The translations under genes were made by a program, and so were the position numbers. The notes below the pieces were generated by a model that did not search any database, was not told where the DNA came from, and saw only the letters and a program-made list of their open reading frames with translations. Shown here in pieces: positions 7,786 to 15,401 of a stretch of 55,800 bases of DNA. The DNA comes from Alphaproteobacteria bacterium (GTDB lineage Bacteria; Pseudomonadota; Alphaproteobacteria; Thalassobaculales; Thalassobaculaceae): the NCBI GenBank assembly GCA_013203465.1, contig JABMNR010000208.1, forward strand, positions 1-55,800, in the 5' to 3' direction. The stretch's first letter is position 1, and each line of letters opens with the position of its first letter.

Positions 7786-9153
7786 TTAACGCGCCGCCTC
7801 GATGATCTGTTCCGCCGCGCGCAGACCCGACAAATAGGCACCGTGGGTGGTCCCCGCGTAGTCGAAAACCGTGTGTTCGCCGCAGAGAAACAGGCGTTCG
7901 GCGACCGGGGCCGCCAGTTCGTCGAATTGCGACGGCGTGCCCCCCGGCATCGGGAAGCTGTAGGCGCCCCGCGTTTCCGGGTCCGTCGACCAATGGGTGG
8001 TGAGGGCTTGCACCGGCGTCCCGACGGCATCGCCCCAAACATCGCGCAACACATCCAGCGCGTCGGCGGCCATCGCCGCATCGGTCATGCGATCGGCAAC
8101 CGGTGCGTAGGCGCCGACGCTCAGGCCGAGAAGGATGTTTTCCGGTGAGAAGGTGCGGTAGTTGAGCCAGTAGTTCCAGCGCCCCTTTTCCTCGGTCATG
8201 ACGCCGAAATACTGGGTTTCGGTGTCCCAAAACGGAGTTTGAAATTTGAAGGCGATCTTGGTGACGCTGCCGAAGCCCAGGCCCCGAATGTTGTCGCGGT
8301 AAGCGCGGGGCAGCGGTGGATCGAACGCGATGGTTTCCGCCTTCAGGACGCCCAGCGGAACACTACAAACCACATAATCGGCCGTTAGAGTGCCACCGCC
8401 CGTGGTAACGGTGACGCCGTCATCGCCATAGCCGATGCCGGTGACCGCCGTCGACAGCCGGATGTCCAACCCCGCCGCGATCGGGCTCAGGATTTTATCG
8501 TAACCACTGGTGACCACGACATCGGCCGACGGAAAAGCCGCGTCGTCATCGTGATAGACCGCCGACAGGGTTTCGATGGAGGCCCCTTTGGCGAACTCGG
8601 TATACGCCGACAAGGCCCAAACGACCCCCGGATCATCGAGCGCCCAAGGCGCCAGATCGGCAATCGCGCCGCGAAGGCTTCGTCCGTCTTCCAACTCCAG
8701 TTCGTCGTCGATCTGGTCGAGCACACGGCGCCAATCGCCGTTGATCTTCGTGAGCCTTGCCGCGTCGATCTCCTCACCGTCGGCGTCGAAGACGATCAGA
8801 TCGTCGTCTTCGGTCACAACGGTCTTCGCGCCAACCGCGTCGGCCAGTTGCTTGACCGGGTTTTGGCCGCTGGGTCCGTGGATCCAACCGGCACCGACCT
8901 CGAACGGCGCGCCCAGGGAGTAATCGGTGTGCAAACGCCCCCCGATATGCGGCTTGGCTTCCAGCACCACCACATCGGCGCCTTGGTTCACCAGCGATCG
9001 GGCGGCACCCAGGCCGGAGATGCCCGCGCCAACGACAAGGACCCTCGTACCTTTAAGGGCTTGCGCTCGCGCGGTCCCAAGGGAGGTCGCGGTCAGCGCG
9101 CCGGACGCGAGCAATGCCGCTTTTAGAAATTGCCGACGGTCGAGGGGATTCAT
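7786..9153 (-). CDS. Tat-exported flavin monoamine oxidase family protein
   Basis: A 455-residue FAD-dependent amine oxidase. The N-terminus is a twin-arginine signal peptide (DRRQFLKAALLASGALTATS, then an alanine-rich cleavage region), so the enzyme is probably exported folded with FAD to the periplasm. VLVVGAGISGLGAARSLV is the FAD dinucleotide fold, VLEAKPHIGGRLHT the GG motif, and the C-terminal RLFLCGEHTVFDYAGTTHGA the second FAD-binding motif with the Gly-Ala-Tyr end. Substrates in the family include monoamines, polyamines and amino acids; none can be chosen here. ATG 9153 is the first codon giving a correct signal peptide. The gene is convergent with otnK, and no operon partner is evident. 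Confidence 0.88.
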   Translation of the reverse strand: MNPLDRRQFLKAALLASGALTATSLGTARAQALKGTRVLVVGAGISGLGAARSLVNQGADVVVLEAKPHIGGRLHTDYSLGAPFEVGAGWIHGPSGQNPVKQLADAVGAKTVVTEDDDLIVFDADGEEIDAARLTKINGDWRRVLDQIDDELELEDGRSLRGAIADLAPWALDDPGVVWALSAYTEFAKGASIETLSAVYHDDDAAFPSADVVVTSGYDKILSPIAAGLDIRLSTAVTGIGYGDDGVTVTTGGGTLTADYVVCSVPLGVLKAETIAFDPPLPRAYRDNIRGLGFGSVTKIAFKFQTPFWDTETQYFGVMTEEKGRWNYWLNYRTFSPENILLGLSVGAYAPVADRMTDAAMAADALDVLRDVWGDAVGTPVQALTTHWSTDPETRGAYSFPMPGGTPSQFDELAAPVAERLFLCGEHTVFDYAGTTHGAYLSGLRAAEQIIEAAR

Positions 9154-9258
9154 GTTCTCTAGGGGCGGTCGTGGGTGGTCGACTGGTGACCGTATGCAGA
9201 TTCTACAACAACAACGGCGTCGTTCCCGGCGCACGATGGCGCCGGCGGCGTGGCCGAG

Positions 9259-9618
9259 CTACTTGATCGCCCCGACCGCGCGCAGCGCCTTGAGGTGCAG
9301 GGCGATTAGTCGTTTGGAATCGTCATCCATGCCGGCAAACTTACCGATCACCTCGGTAGCCGATGCGGCCACGGCCGAGGCCGTCGTATTCACGTTGACG
9401 GCGTTGTCTCCTTCGCCCAAGCGCAGGACGAAGCGAAACTGCTGACCGGTGATGATGTTGCCTTCGCCGGGATTGGGGATGCGCAAGCCCTTGAGGTGCA
9501 GCTCTCGGATATCGAGCTCCTCCTCGCCGACAATCGCCGTGCCGAGTTTCACCGCAGGTTTCGCGGCGGTCTTGGAACTACCCTTCGCAGCGGGTTTTTC
9601 TTTGGTTCTGCCAAACAT
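9259..9618 (-). CDS. Small degenerate PilZ-like protein
   Basis: A 119-residue protein with a Lys/Ala-rich N-terminal tail (residues 1-25) followed by a compact beta-rich domain. ELDIRELHLKGLRIPN, then ITGQQFRFVLRLGEG, then a final helix resemble the strand order of a PilZ domain: a DxSxxG-like turn, a GxxV strand and a C-terminal helix. The arginines of the c-di-GMP-binding RxxxR motif are absent, so this would be a non-binding PilZ or a different fold; the resemblance is by eye only. It lies 87 bases downstream of the cyclase-like gene on the same strand and is probably the last gene of that operon. Confidence 0.5.
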   Translation of the reverse strand: MFGRTKEKPAAKGSSKTAAKPAVKLGTAIVGEEELDIRELHLKGLRIPNPGEGNIITGQQFRFVLRLGEGDNAVNVNTTASAVAASATEVIGKFAGMDDDSKRLIALHLKALRAVGAIK

Positions 9619-9705
9619 TTAGCGTTCACCGGTACGTGTTGTGTGGTCGAATTGACCATCACTATATGACACAAAATCATTAAATCTTCCCGAAGAACGC
9701 GTTCG

Positions 9706-10866
9706 TCAAGCCCGGAAAAGATCCTTTACCTTGGCAAGGTCGCGAACATTGAGGCGGTACGGTGTGGCTTCGGCGTCGAAGTCACCCAACGCCTCGGAGT
9801 CGAGTCCGATCGACAGGGATTCACCGCCCTCGAATGTGACCTGAATGATGAGATTTAAGGCGTTGTGCTGGAAGCCGTGCTTGTCGGTGATGGCGTACTG
9901 GGTCACCGAATAGTTGCCCGCCGACAGGTCGGTTCCGGTGATGTAGGAGCGCACAGCGGTAACGGGCTCGCCACCGAATTCCAGGCCGTCCAGCGTGCCG
10001 AATTCGGATGCGGCGCGAGCGAGAAACAACGGGCCATCCAACAGGGTCTTCGACACCCGATCGACGGGACGCCGAAAATTACCCATTAGAATCTGATGCG
10101 ACTCGCATTTTCCGATCAGCCGCGCGGTGTTGATGGTGACGTCGCCGACGATGTACTCGAAGCCACGCGGCGTCTGACCCTCGACCTGATAGTAGGAATA
10201 GTGGCTGCCGATCCCGAAAACCGCGCGCAGGGTCGGCACGAACCGCGCGTCGCCCTTCATGTGGGCGCGCCTGTTGTCGATCATAATCAGCATGAGCGCG
10301 AGATAGGTCCGCAGGTCGGCTTCGATACCTTGTCTTCGATTCCAGACGTAGAAGCCGTCACCGACGGTGGAGCGCGCCAGTTCAACGTCGAGTCCGAGAC
10401 TCTGCAGCCGCTTGTCGGCGCTGTTGATCGAGTACTCAAGGGAATTGAGCTGGGCCACCTGCTCGATCGGTGAAGCCTTGGAGAAACCCACGATGTCGAA
10501 CAGCATGACCCCGCGATAGGGGGTCTGGGTCACCGAATAGCGCCGGAGCACCCGATCGATGGTCGCCGGGGCGATGGCATTCGGCCCGTTGCCAATCGGC
10601 ACCTGGAGTTCGATGCGTGTTGGGCGTGCCCCGAACCCCTTGCAGAGGTCGAGAAAGGCCTCCTCGTCCAGCAACCGGCTCTTCGAGAAGGTGTGGGAAA
10701 TTTCCTCGCCGATCTCGAACGCCTTATAGGTCGGCACGACACATAGATAGACCGTGGAGCCGACGTGGCTCCACCCCACCACCATGTTCCGGCCAAGCCG
10801 CCAGATGGCATTGACCGCGTGGTAAAGTTCCTTGAGTGCGTCGGAGAGGTTCGCCTCGAAGGTCAT
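9706..10866 (-). CDS. Class III nucleotide-cyclase-domain protein with novel flanks
   Basis: A 386-residue soluble protein. The central region (about 115-270) is a class III cyclase homology domain. GVMLFDIVGFSKASP has the first metal Asp, ARSTVGDGFYVWNR the second in the GDGF turn, and VGDVTINTARLIG has the N-x-x-R transition-state pair. All four residues needed for catalysis are visible, so it may make cAMP or cGMP; specificity residues cannot be fixed by eye. The N-terminal ~115 residues and the C-terminal ~110 match nothing recognised; no transmembrane, PAS or HAMP segment is seen. It starts 23 bases after the pentapeptide-repeat gene, so co-expression is likely. A catalytically silent sensor role is possible. 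Confidence 0.75.
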   Translation of the reverse strand: MTFEANLSDALKELYHAVNAIWRLGRNMVVGWSHVGSTVYLCVVPTYKAFEIGEEISHTFSKSRLLDEEAFLDLCKGFGARPTRIELQVPIGNGPNAIAPATIDRVLRRYSVTQTPYRGVMLFDIVGFSKASPIEQVAQLNSLEYSINSADKRLQSLGLDVELARSTVGDGFYVWNRRQGIEADLRTYLALMLIMIDNRRAHMKGDARFVPTLRAVFGIGSHYSYYQVEGQTPRGFEYIVGDVTINTARLIGKCESHQILMGNFRRPVDRVSKTLLDGPLFLARAASEFGTLDGLEFGGEPVTAVRSYITGTDLSAGNYSVTQYAITDKHGFQHNALNLIIQVTFEGGESLSIGLDSEALGDFDAEATPYRLNVRDLAKVKDLFRA

Positions 10867-10889
10867 GCCGCAAGCTCCATGAGCGGCGC

Positions 10890-12143
10890 CTATCCCTTGG
10901 AATTGGCGATCTTGGCGTCGGTCAGGTCGCAGTCGTCAAGACGGGTCTTGAACAGCATCGCATCGGTCAGGTCAGCCGCATTCAAGGCGGCCCCACGCAT
11001 GTCGGCGCCGCGCAGGTCGGACCGCCGCAGCAACGCGGACCGCAGGTTGGTCGGATAGCTCTTGTCGCCGGATTTAAGCCGGCCAAGCTTGGCGTCGCGC
11101 AGATCGGCGCCGTTGAGCTTGGCACCCTCCAGATTGGAGCCGCGCAGATCGGCCCCCTTGAAGCAGCAGTTACGCAGATCGGCCCCCTTGAGCCGGGCGC
11201 CGACCAAAGTCGCCCGCGTGAAGTCGAGGCCCATGAGGATCGCGCCTTCCGCCGACAGCGCCGGCAGGGCCGCGTCCCTGAAACTGGGACCGCCGCGCAT
11301 GTCGACCCCGTCGAGTACCAGGGGCGTGCCTATGGCGCCGTCCGAGGCGACCCACTGCATGTGCCCGGTGATCGCCTGCTCGACGGGAGGATCCAGCTCA
11401 CGGAAGCTTCGGCCGCGCGATTGGTCGGTCAGCACGGAGGAGAGGTCGCAGCCGTCGAACGAGGTGTTCTCGGTCGAGGCGCTGCCAAACACCGCGTCCG
11501 TCAAGTTGGCGCCGCTGAGATCGGCGTGGTCGAGCTTGGCGCCATCCAGCATCGCGCCGGCAAGCGTGGCCCCACGCAGATTCGCATGCACCAGGATCGC
11601 GCCTTGGAGGTCGGCATCGGTGAAATCGGTATGCGTGGCCACCGCCGAGGTCAGATCGGCTCCCTTCAGGTCGGCGCCGGAAAGATCGGCGTTTTCGATG
11701 GTGGTGGCGCCGAGCTTCATGGTGAGCGAGGTAAGGTTGCCCCCTTTCCCCCGCGTGGTGATCGAGCCGTCCCGGAAATCCGCTTTTTGCAGGTTGGCGT
11801 TGCGCAACACCGCGCCGCGAAGATTGGCGCCCCGCAGATCGGCGCCGATCAGGCGTGCCCCTTCCAGGTTGGCTTCGGCGAGATTGGCGCCGAACAGCAA
11901 GGCGCCGTCCAACACGCAATCGGACAGATCGGCTTCCGACAAGTTGGCCCCCGTGAGATCGGCGTCCTTCAGGTTGCTGCCGGTGATAAGCATTCCCGAA
12001 AGATCGAAGTGGATGAGTTGCGCGCGCACCCCTCCAGGTCGCGCCAGGAGAAAATCCTGATGCGCCCTGACCACTTGGGCCAATTCGATGTGCGACAAGC
12101 GATTCGCACGCTTGGCTGATGGGCGAGCCACCCGCGTCCCCAA
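10890..12143 (-). CDS. Pentapeptide-repeat protein with internal duplication
   Basis: About 417 residues, mostly A(D/N)LxG-type pentapeptides (for example ADLTGANLSEADLSD and GADLRGANLRGAVL), which should fold as two right-handed quadrilateral beta-helices. Each repeat block is preceded by a similar capping segment: AQVVRAHQDFLLARPGGVRA near the N-terminus and EQAITGHMQWVASDGAIGTP at mid-protein, both followed by a D(L/M)xG strand. The protein therefore looks like a two-fold duplication. No signal peptide is seen. The frame is open to a TTG at 12167, but a TATACT -10-like box overlaps that codon. AAAGGGG lies eight bases before TTG 12143, and GTG 12131 is another choice, so the start is uncertain. 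It leads the cyclase-like and PilZ-like genes. Confidence 0.8.
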   Translation of the reverse strand: MGTRVARPSAKRANRLSHIELAQVVRAHQDFLLARPGGVRAQLIHFDLSGMLITGSNLKDADLTGANLSEADLSDCVLDGALLFGANLAEANLEGARLIGADLRGANLRGAVLRNANLQKADFRDGSITTRGKGGNLTSLTMKLGATTIENADLSGADLKGADLTSAVATHTDFTDADLQGAILVHANLRGATLAGAMLDGAKLDHADLSGANLTDAVFGSASTENTSFDGCDLSSVLTDQSRGRSFRELDPPVEQAITGHMQWVASDGAIGTPLVLDGVDMRGGPSFRDAALPALSAEGAILMGLDFTRATLVGARLKGADLRNCCFKGADLRGSNLEGAKLNGADLRDAKLGRLKSGDKSYPTNLRSALLRRSDLRGADMRGAALNAADLTDAMLFKTRLDDCDLTDAKIANSKG

Positions 12144-12166
12144 TCTGATATCCCCTTTGGGGGTCA

Positions 12167-12172
12167 AGTATA
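12167..12172 (-). promoter_or_regulatory. Candidate -10 box (TATACT) for the pentapeptide/cyclase operon
   Basis: On the minus strand the gap after the amidohydrolase stop reads ctgTATACTtg, a perfect sigma70-type -10 hexamer, with only weak -35 candidates upstream (TTGATC at a short 14-base spacing). If used, transcription would begin near 12160, past the longest possible start codon of the pentapeptide gene, favouring the later starts. Motif inspection only. Confidence 0.35.
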
Positions 12173-12204
12173 CAGCGGCGCCCCCCGATCAACCAAACGA
12201 CTTG

Positions 12205-13659
12205 TCAGCGTTCCTCGTTGGCGGGGTAGCGGCTACGGCCCCAAAATCCCCGGGGCAGTTCGGTCAACGCTGCGAGGCCGGCGCGCTCGATCATCCGGGA
12301 CGCCTGCTCCCCGGCGTCCAGCATGACCGCCTCCTCGTCGATCGCGGTGAGCCGCCGGTCACGCATCAAGATGCGCCCGGCCACGATCGTGGTGTCGACA
12401 TCCGCGCCGTTGGCGAAGCAGGTGAGCCGATAGAGCGGCATGTTCATCGGCACCAGATGCGGCCGGAACAGATCGACCAGGATCAGATCAGCCTGTTTGC
12501 CTGGCTCCAGCGAGCCGATGGTATCCGCCATCCCGAGCGCGTGGGCGCCGTCGATGGTCACCAGCTCAAGCATTTTGCCGTGCGGCAGGACGGCGGCGTC
12601 GCGGAAGTGCCGCCGGTGATAGTGCATGGTTTGGAACATGTGCCGGAACATGTCGTAGCTCCGATCCGGTGCCGTACCGTCGGAGCCGATGCCGACCACG
12701 ACACCGGCGTCGAGCAGTTCAGGAACCGGGCAGCGACCGGTGACCGAGCGGTTGGACGACGGATTATGGGCGATCTTGGTGCCGGTTTCGGCGAGCAGGC
12801 GAATTTCCTCGGCGTCGATGTCGACCGCATGGCTCATCAGCGTGTCCGGGCCGAGCAGGTTGAACTCCTGATGGGCGATCCGGATGCTGCCCTCGCGATG
12901 ACCGTCCTGGGTGAAGATCAGGCCAAGGCGGCGAGTCAAATCGCGGGTTGCGGCGGCTTGATGCGCCACCTCGGCGTAATGACGGGCGCTATCCTGATCC
13001 GACCCCCGGTGGTGGACCGGGAAGCTGACGGCGATCGTGAGCCGGCCGTTCGCGGCCCCATGCCAACGCCGGGCCACGTCCTCGCAGACACGGAGCTGAT
13101 CCTCGAACCGGATCGGGCGATCGACGCGGCCGCCGGCTTCCAGGTTGGCGTAGGTTTTGGGAAATGGCGGCCGGTTGATGCCGACCGCGACCACCGACCG
13201 GGTGCCGATCGCCTCGATCGCGGCGCAGTGAGCGTCGGCGTAGATCGGCTCGTCCGTGCGCATCACATCGTCGCCGCCACCGAGATAGGACACACCGGTC
13301 GTCGTTCCGCAGCGAATGCGCTCGACCGCCGACAGCGCCGCCTCGGCCCGCCAGAACGCGGTGTCGGAAGCGGTCATGTAGGCGGTGTGACAGGCCTGTT
13401 CCCAGGCGCCGTCCAGGGCCACGCCCAGGGTCTTGATCAGACCGTGCCCGGCGTGGGCGTGCACGTCGATCATGCCAGGGAGAGCGGCCTTGCGTCGGCC
13501 GTCGATCACGGTCGTAGCCGGGTGAGCCGGAGCGATGGCGTCGGTCGCGCCGATCGCGGCGATCCGATCGCCCTCGATCGCGACGCTGCCGTTCTCGATA
13601 ACCCGTCGTTCGGGATCCATGGTTACGATCAGGGTGTTATCGATCCGAATGTCGGCCAT
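12205..13659 (-). CDS. Amidohydrolase (SsnA/AtzA-type deaminase or chlorohydrolase family)
   Basis: A 484-residue metal-dependent hydrolase. LPGMIDVHAHAGHGLIKTLG supplies the HxH metal ligands of the beta-barrel. GLIFTQDGHREG, TLMSHAVDIDAEEIRLL (third His), KIAHNPSSNRSV and VGIGSDGTAPDRSYDMF (final Asp) follow in family order. The composite domain closes with GSLEPGKQADLILVDL. The family includes guanine, 8-oxoguanine and S-adenosylhomocysteine deaminases and atrazine-type hydrolases; the substrate cannot be chosen by eye. ATG 13659 has GAGAGG just upstream. The pentapeptide-repeat gene follows closely on the same strand, but an apparent promoter in the gap makes co-transcription uncertain. 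It is divergent from the stress-protein gene. Confidence 0.85.
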   Translation of the reverse strand: MADIRIDNTLIVTMDPERRVIENGSVAIEGDRIAAIGATDAIAPAHPATTVIDGRRKAALPGMIDVHAHAGHGLIKTLGVALDGAWEQACHTAYMTASDTAFWRAEAALSAVERIRCGTTTGVSYLGGGDDVMRTDEPIYADAHCAAIEAIGTRSVVAVGINRPPFPKTYANLEAGGRVDRPIRFEDQLRVCEDVARRWHGAANGRLTIAVSFPVHHRGSDQDSARHYAEVAHQAAATRDLTRRLGLIFTQDGHREGSIRIAHQEFNLLGPDTLMSHAVDIDAEEIRLLAETGTKIAHNPSSNRSVTGRCPVPELLDAGVVVGIGSDGTAPDRSYDMFRHMFQTMHYHRRHFRDAAVLPHGKMLELVTIDGAHALGMADTIGSLEPGKQADLILVDLFRPHLVPMNMPLYRLTCFANGADVDTTIVAGRILMRDRRLTAIDEEAVMLDAGEQASRMIERAGLAALTELPRGFWGRSRYPANEER

Positions 13660-13757
13660 ATACGCCTCTCAAATTATGTTGGATCGTCGGTGTCACCGGC
13701 TTGTGTACTGCGTATGTTATGATGCGATAAGGACGGAGCATCAGGAAGGAGAGCGCC

Positions 13758-14567
13758 ATGAAACACGTTTTTTTGCCCTTTGGCCGCGACGGCGTGGATC
13801 GCGCTCCGTTGGAGGTCGCCGCCCATATGGCGGAGCGCTACGGCGGTAAGGTCGTCGCGATGTATTACCCTCGCCCTGTCGAAAGCCCGCTGGTCGATCC
13901 CATGGGCGTCGGCATCATCGATTACGCCGATAAGGGCCCCGATCTGGCGCGCGACGCGGAGGAGGCGTTGGGTGCCATGCGGTCGCGTATCGCGGCGTTG
14001 GCGAGCGGTGGCGAGCGGGTACAGCTGCACGAGGAAGCGCTGAAGGCTCGGTTCGGCATCGGCGAGGCCGCGCGCTTGTTTGACACGACCGTGGTCGGCA
14101 AGGCCGAGGAGACCGATTGGCGTGCGGTTTTCGAGACCGCGCTGTTCGAGGGCGGCCGCACGGTGACCCTGGTACCGGTCGGTTGGACCCGGCCGTGCGG
14201 CGAAGCGGTGGCGATCGCCTGGAACCGCAGCACCGAAACCGCGCGCCTGATCGGCCAATCCCTGTCGATGCTGCGCGCCGCCAAGACCGTGACGGTGATT
14301 GAGATCGAGGGTTGGTCGGTGCCCGGACCGGACGGCGCGGCCCTGGCCGCCTATCTGGCGTTGCACGGGATCGACACCAAGGTGGTGAACGGTGAGCGCT
14401 CGATGCGTGGCCCGGGCCTTGATGTGCTCGATCAGGCCGAAGCCATGGGTGCCGACCTGTTGGTCAAGGGGGCTTACACCCAGAGCCGTCTACGTCAGAT
14501 GATCTTCGGTGGTGCCACCAGCGACATCATCGCCGACGCAACGATGCCCGTCGTTTTTGCCCACTGA
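13758..14567 (+). CDS. Universal stress protein, two-domain
   Basis: A 269-residue UspA-superfamily protein spanning two domains. The first starts KHVFLPFGRDGVDRAPLEVA and is degenerate. The second contains the ATP-binding style end GADLLVKGAYTQSRLRQMIF followed by GG, and the typical last strand ATMPVVFAH. USPs modulate survival under nutrient, oxidative or envelope stress and are cytoplasmic. GAAGGAGAG lies upstream of ATG 13758. It is divergent from the amidohydrolase gene and 37 bases ahead of the HlyC-like acyltransferase gene, so the two may share a transcript. Confidence 0.9.
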   Translation: MKHVFLPFGRDGVDRAPLEVAAHMAERYGGKVVAMYYPRPVESPLVDPMGVGIIDYADKGPDLARDAEEALGAMRSRIAALASGGERVQLHEEALKARFGIGEAARLFDTTVVGKAEETDWRAVFETALFEGGRTVTLVPVGWTRPCGEAVAIAWNRSTETARLIGQSLSMLRAAKTVTVIEIEGWSVPGPDGAALAAYLALHGIDTKVVNGERSMRGPGLDVLDQAEAMGADLLVKGAYTQSRLRQMIFGGATSDIIADATMPVVFAH

Positions 14568-14604
14568 CGTCTCGGCGCGACACCGGCAACGGAGACCGAC
14601 GAAC

Positions 14605-15180
14605 ATGAGCGATATTTTGTTTGGAACCGACGGGACTGACGCCGATGCCCGACTTGGGCCGCCATCCGCGGCCCCGGAGCCAGCCGCCGCGCCGGCACCG
14701 GATGATGGTGCCCGCGAGGTGCCGCGCGACGATCTGACGCGGCTGTTGGGGCAGGTGGTGAGCCTGTTGGGACAGTCCCCCGCCCATCGGCATCTTTTCG
14801 TCGGCGATCTGGAGTGGTTGGTGCTGCCGGCGCTGCTCAACCGGCAGGCGCGGATCTGGCGCCGAGAAACCGAACGCGGCGCGGTGCCGGTAGTCTATGC
14901 CTCCTGGGCCCTGGTGAACGCGGAGGTCGAGGCACGTCTCACGCAGGGACAGAACCGGCTGAAGCCGACGGAATGGCGGTCGGGCGACATCCCCTGGCTG
15001 ATCGATTTGGTCGCACCCTATGGCGGTGGTGACAACGCACTCAAGGAACTGGCCGACCAGGTGTTTCCGGGGCGACTGCTCAAGGCGATTGTGCCAGCGC
15101 CGACCGGCGGCTTCGCGGTGCGGGAGATCCGCGGAAGTGACGCGAGCAGCCAGGAAGCCGCTGCCAACCCCGCCGGCTGA
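14605..15180 (+). CDS. Toxin-activating lysine-acyltransferase (HlyC/RTX C family), orphan
   Basis: A 191-residue member of the HlyC family, which transfers acyl groups from acyl-ACP to internal lysines of RTX toxins. After a Pro/Ala-rich tail (1-40) the core shows LLGQSPAHRHLFVGDLEWLV with the candidate catalytic His61, PVVYASWALVNAEVEARL, and SGDIPWLIDLVAPYGG with the candidate Asp134, then FPGRLLKAI. All the blocks of the fold are present. No RTX protein or type I secretion gene is in the window, so the substrate is unknown. ATG 14605 has GGAG ten bases upstream and matches the family length. It probably follows the universal stress gene in one unit. Confidence 0.85.
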   Translation: MSDILFGTDGTDADARLGPPSAAPEPAAAPAPDDGAREVPRDDLTRLLGQVVSLLGQSPAHRHLFVGDLEWLVLPALLNRQARIWRRETERGAVPVVYASWALVNAEVEARLTQGQNRLKPTEWRSGDIPWLIDLVAPYGGGDNALKELADQVFPGRLLKAIVPAPTGGFAVREIRGSDASSQEAAANPAG

Positions 15181-15321
15181 CGGCGGAAACCGACCACCAG
15201 ATCAGGTGTCCTGTGGTTAGACCGGCGTCGGTTGACGGCAGCAGGGCGCCACCGCCTTCGGCTCTTTCCTCTACCGATACCGCAACCGGGTCAGTCCCCG
15301 AGAGGGCACTACGGGCCGGTC

Positions 15322-15338
15322 GTTGACAATGTATACCA
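15322..15338 (+). promoter_or_regulatory. Candidate promoter/operator before the TRAP genes
   Basis: A perfect TTGACA (15322-15327) overlaps a partly symmetric ATGTATACCAT, whose GTATAC core recalls operators of GntR/FCD regulators of sugar-acid and dicarboxylate uptake. It lies 64 bases before the binding-protein start. No regulator gene is adjacent. The surrounding gap (15181-15401) shows nothing else recognisable. Confidence 0.3.
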
Positions 15339-15401
15339 TCGGACGGGATGATCCCCCCCGAACCGGGCCACCAAGGCTCAGGCAACGAGGGGAGGAATTT
15401 G

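Noticed and set aside
9259-9618. Calling the 119-residue protein a c-di-GMP receptor
   Set aside because: The RxxxR motif and the Ser of DxSxxG are missing, so only a degenerate PilZ-like fold can be suggested.
10836-12119. Long plus-strand frames opposite the pentapeptide-repeat gene
   Set aside because: They mirror the repetitive codons of the real gene; no ribosome binding site or recognisable domain.
14605-15180. A complete RTX toxin operon
   Set aside because: Only the acyltransferase is present; no glycine-rich nonapeptide repeats or secretion ATPase occur in the flanking genes.
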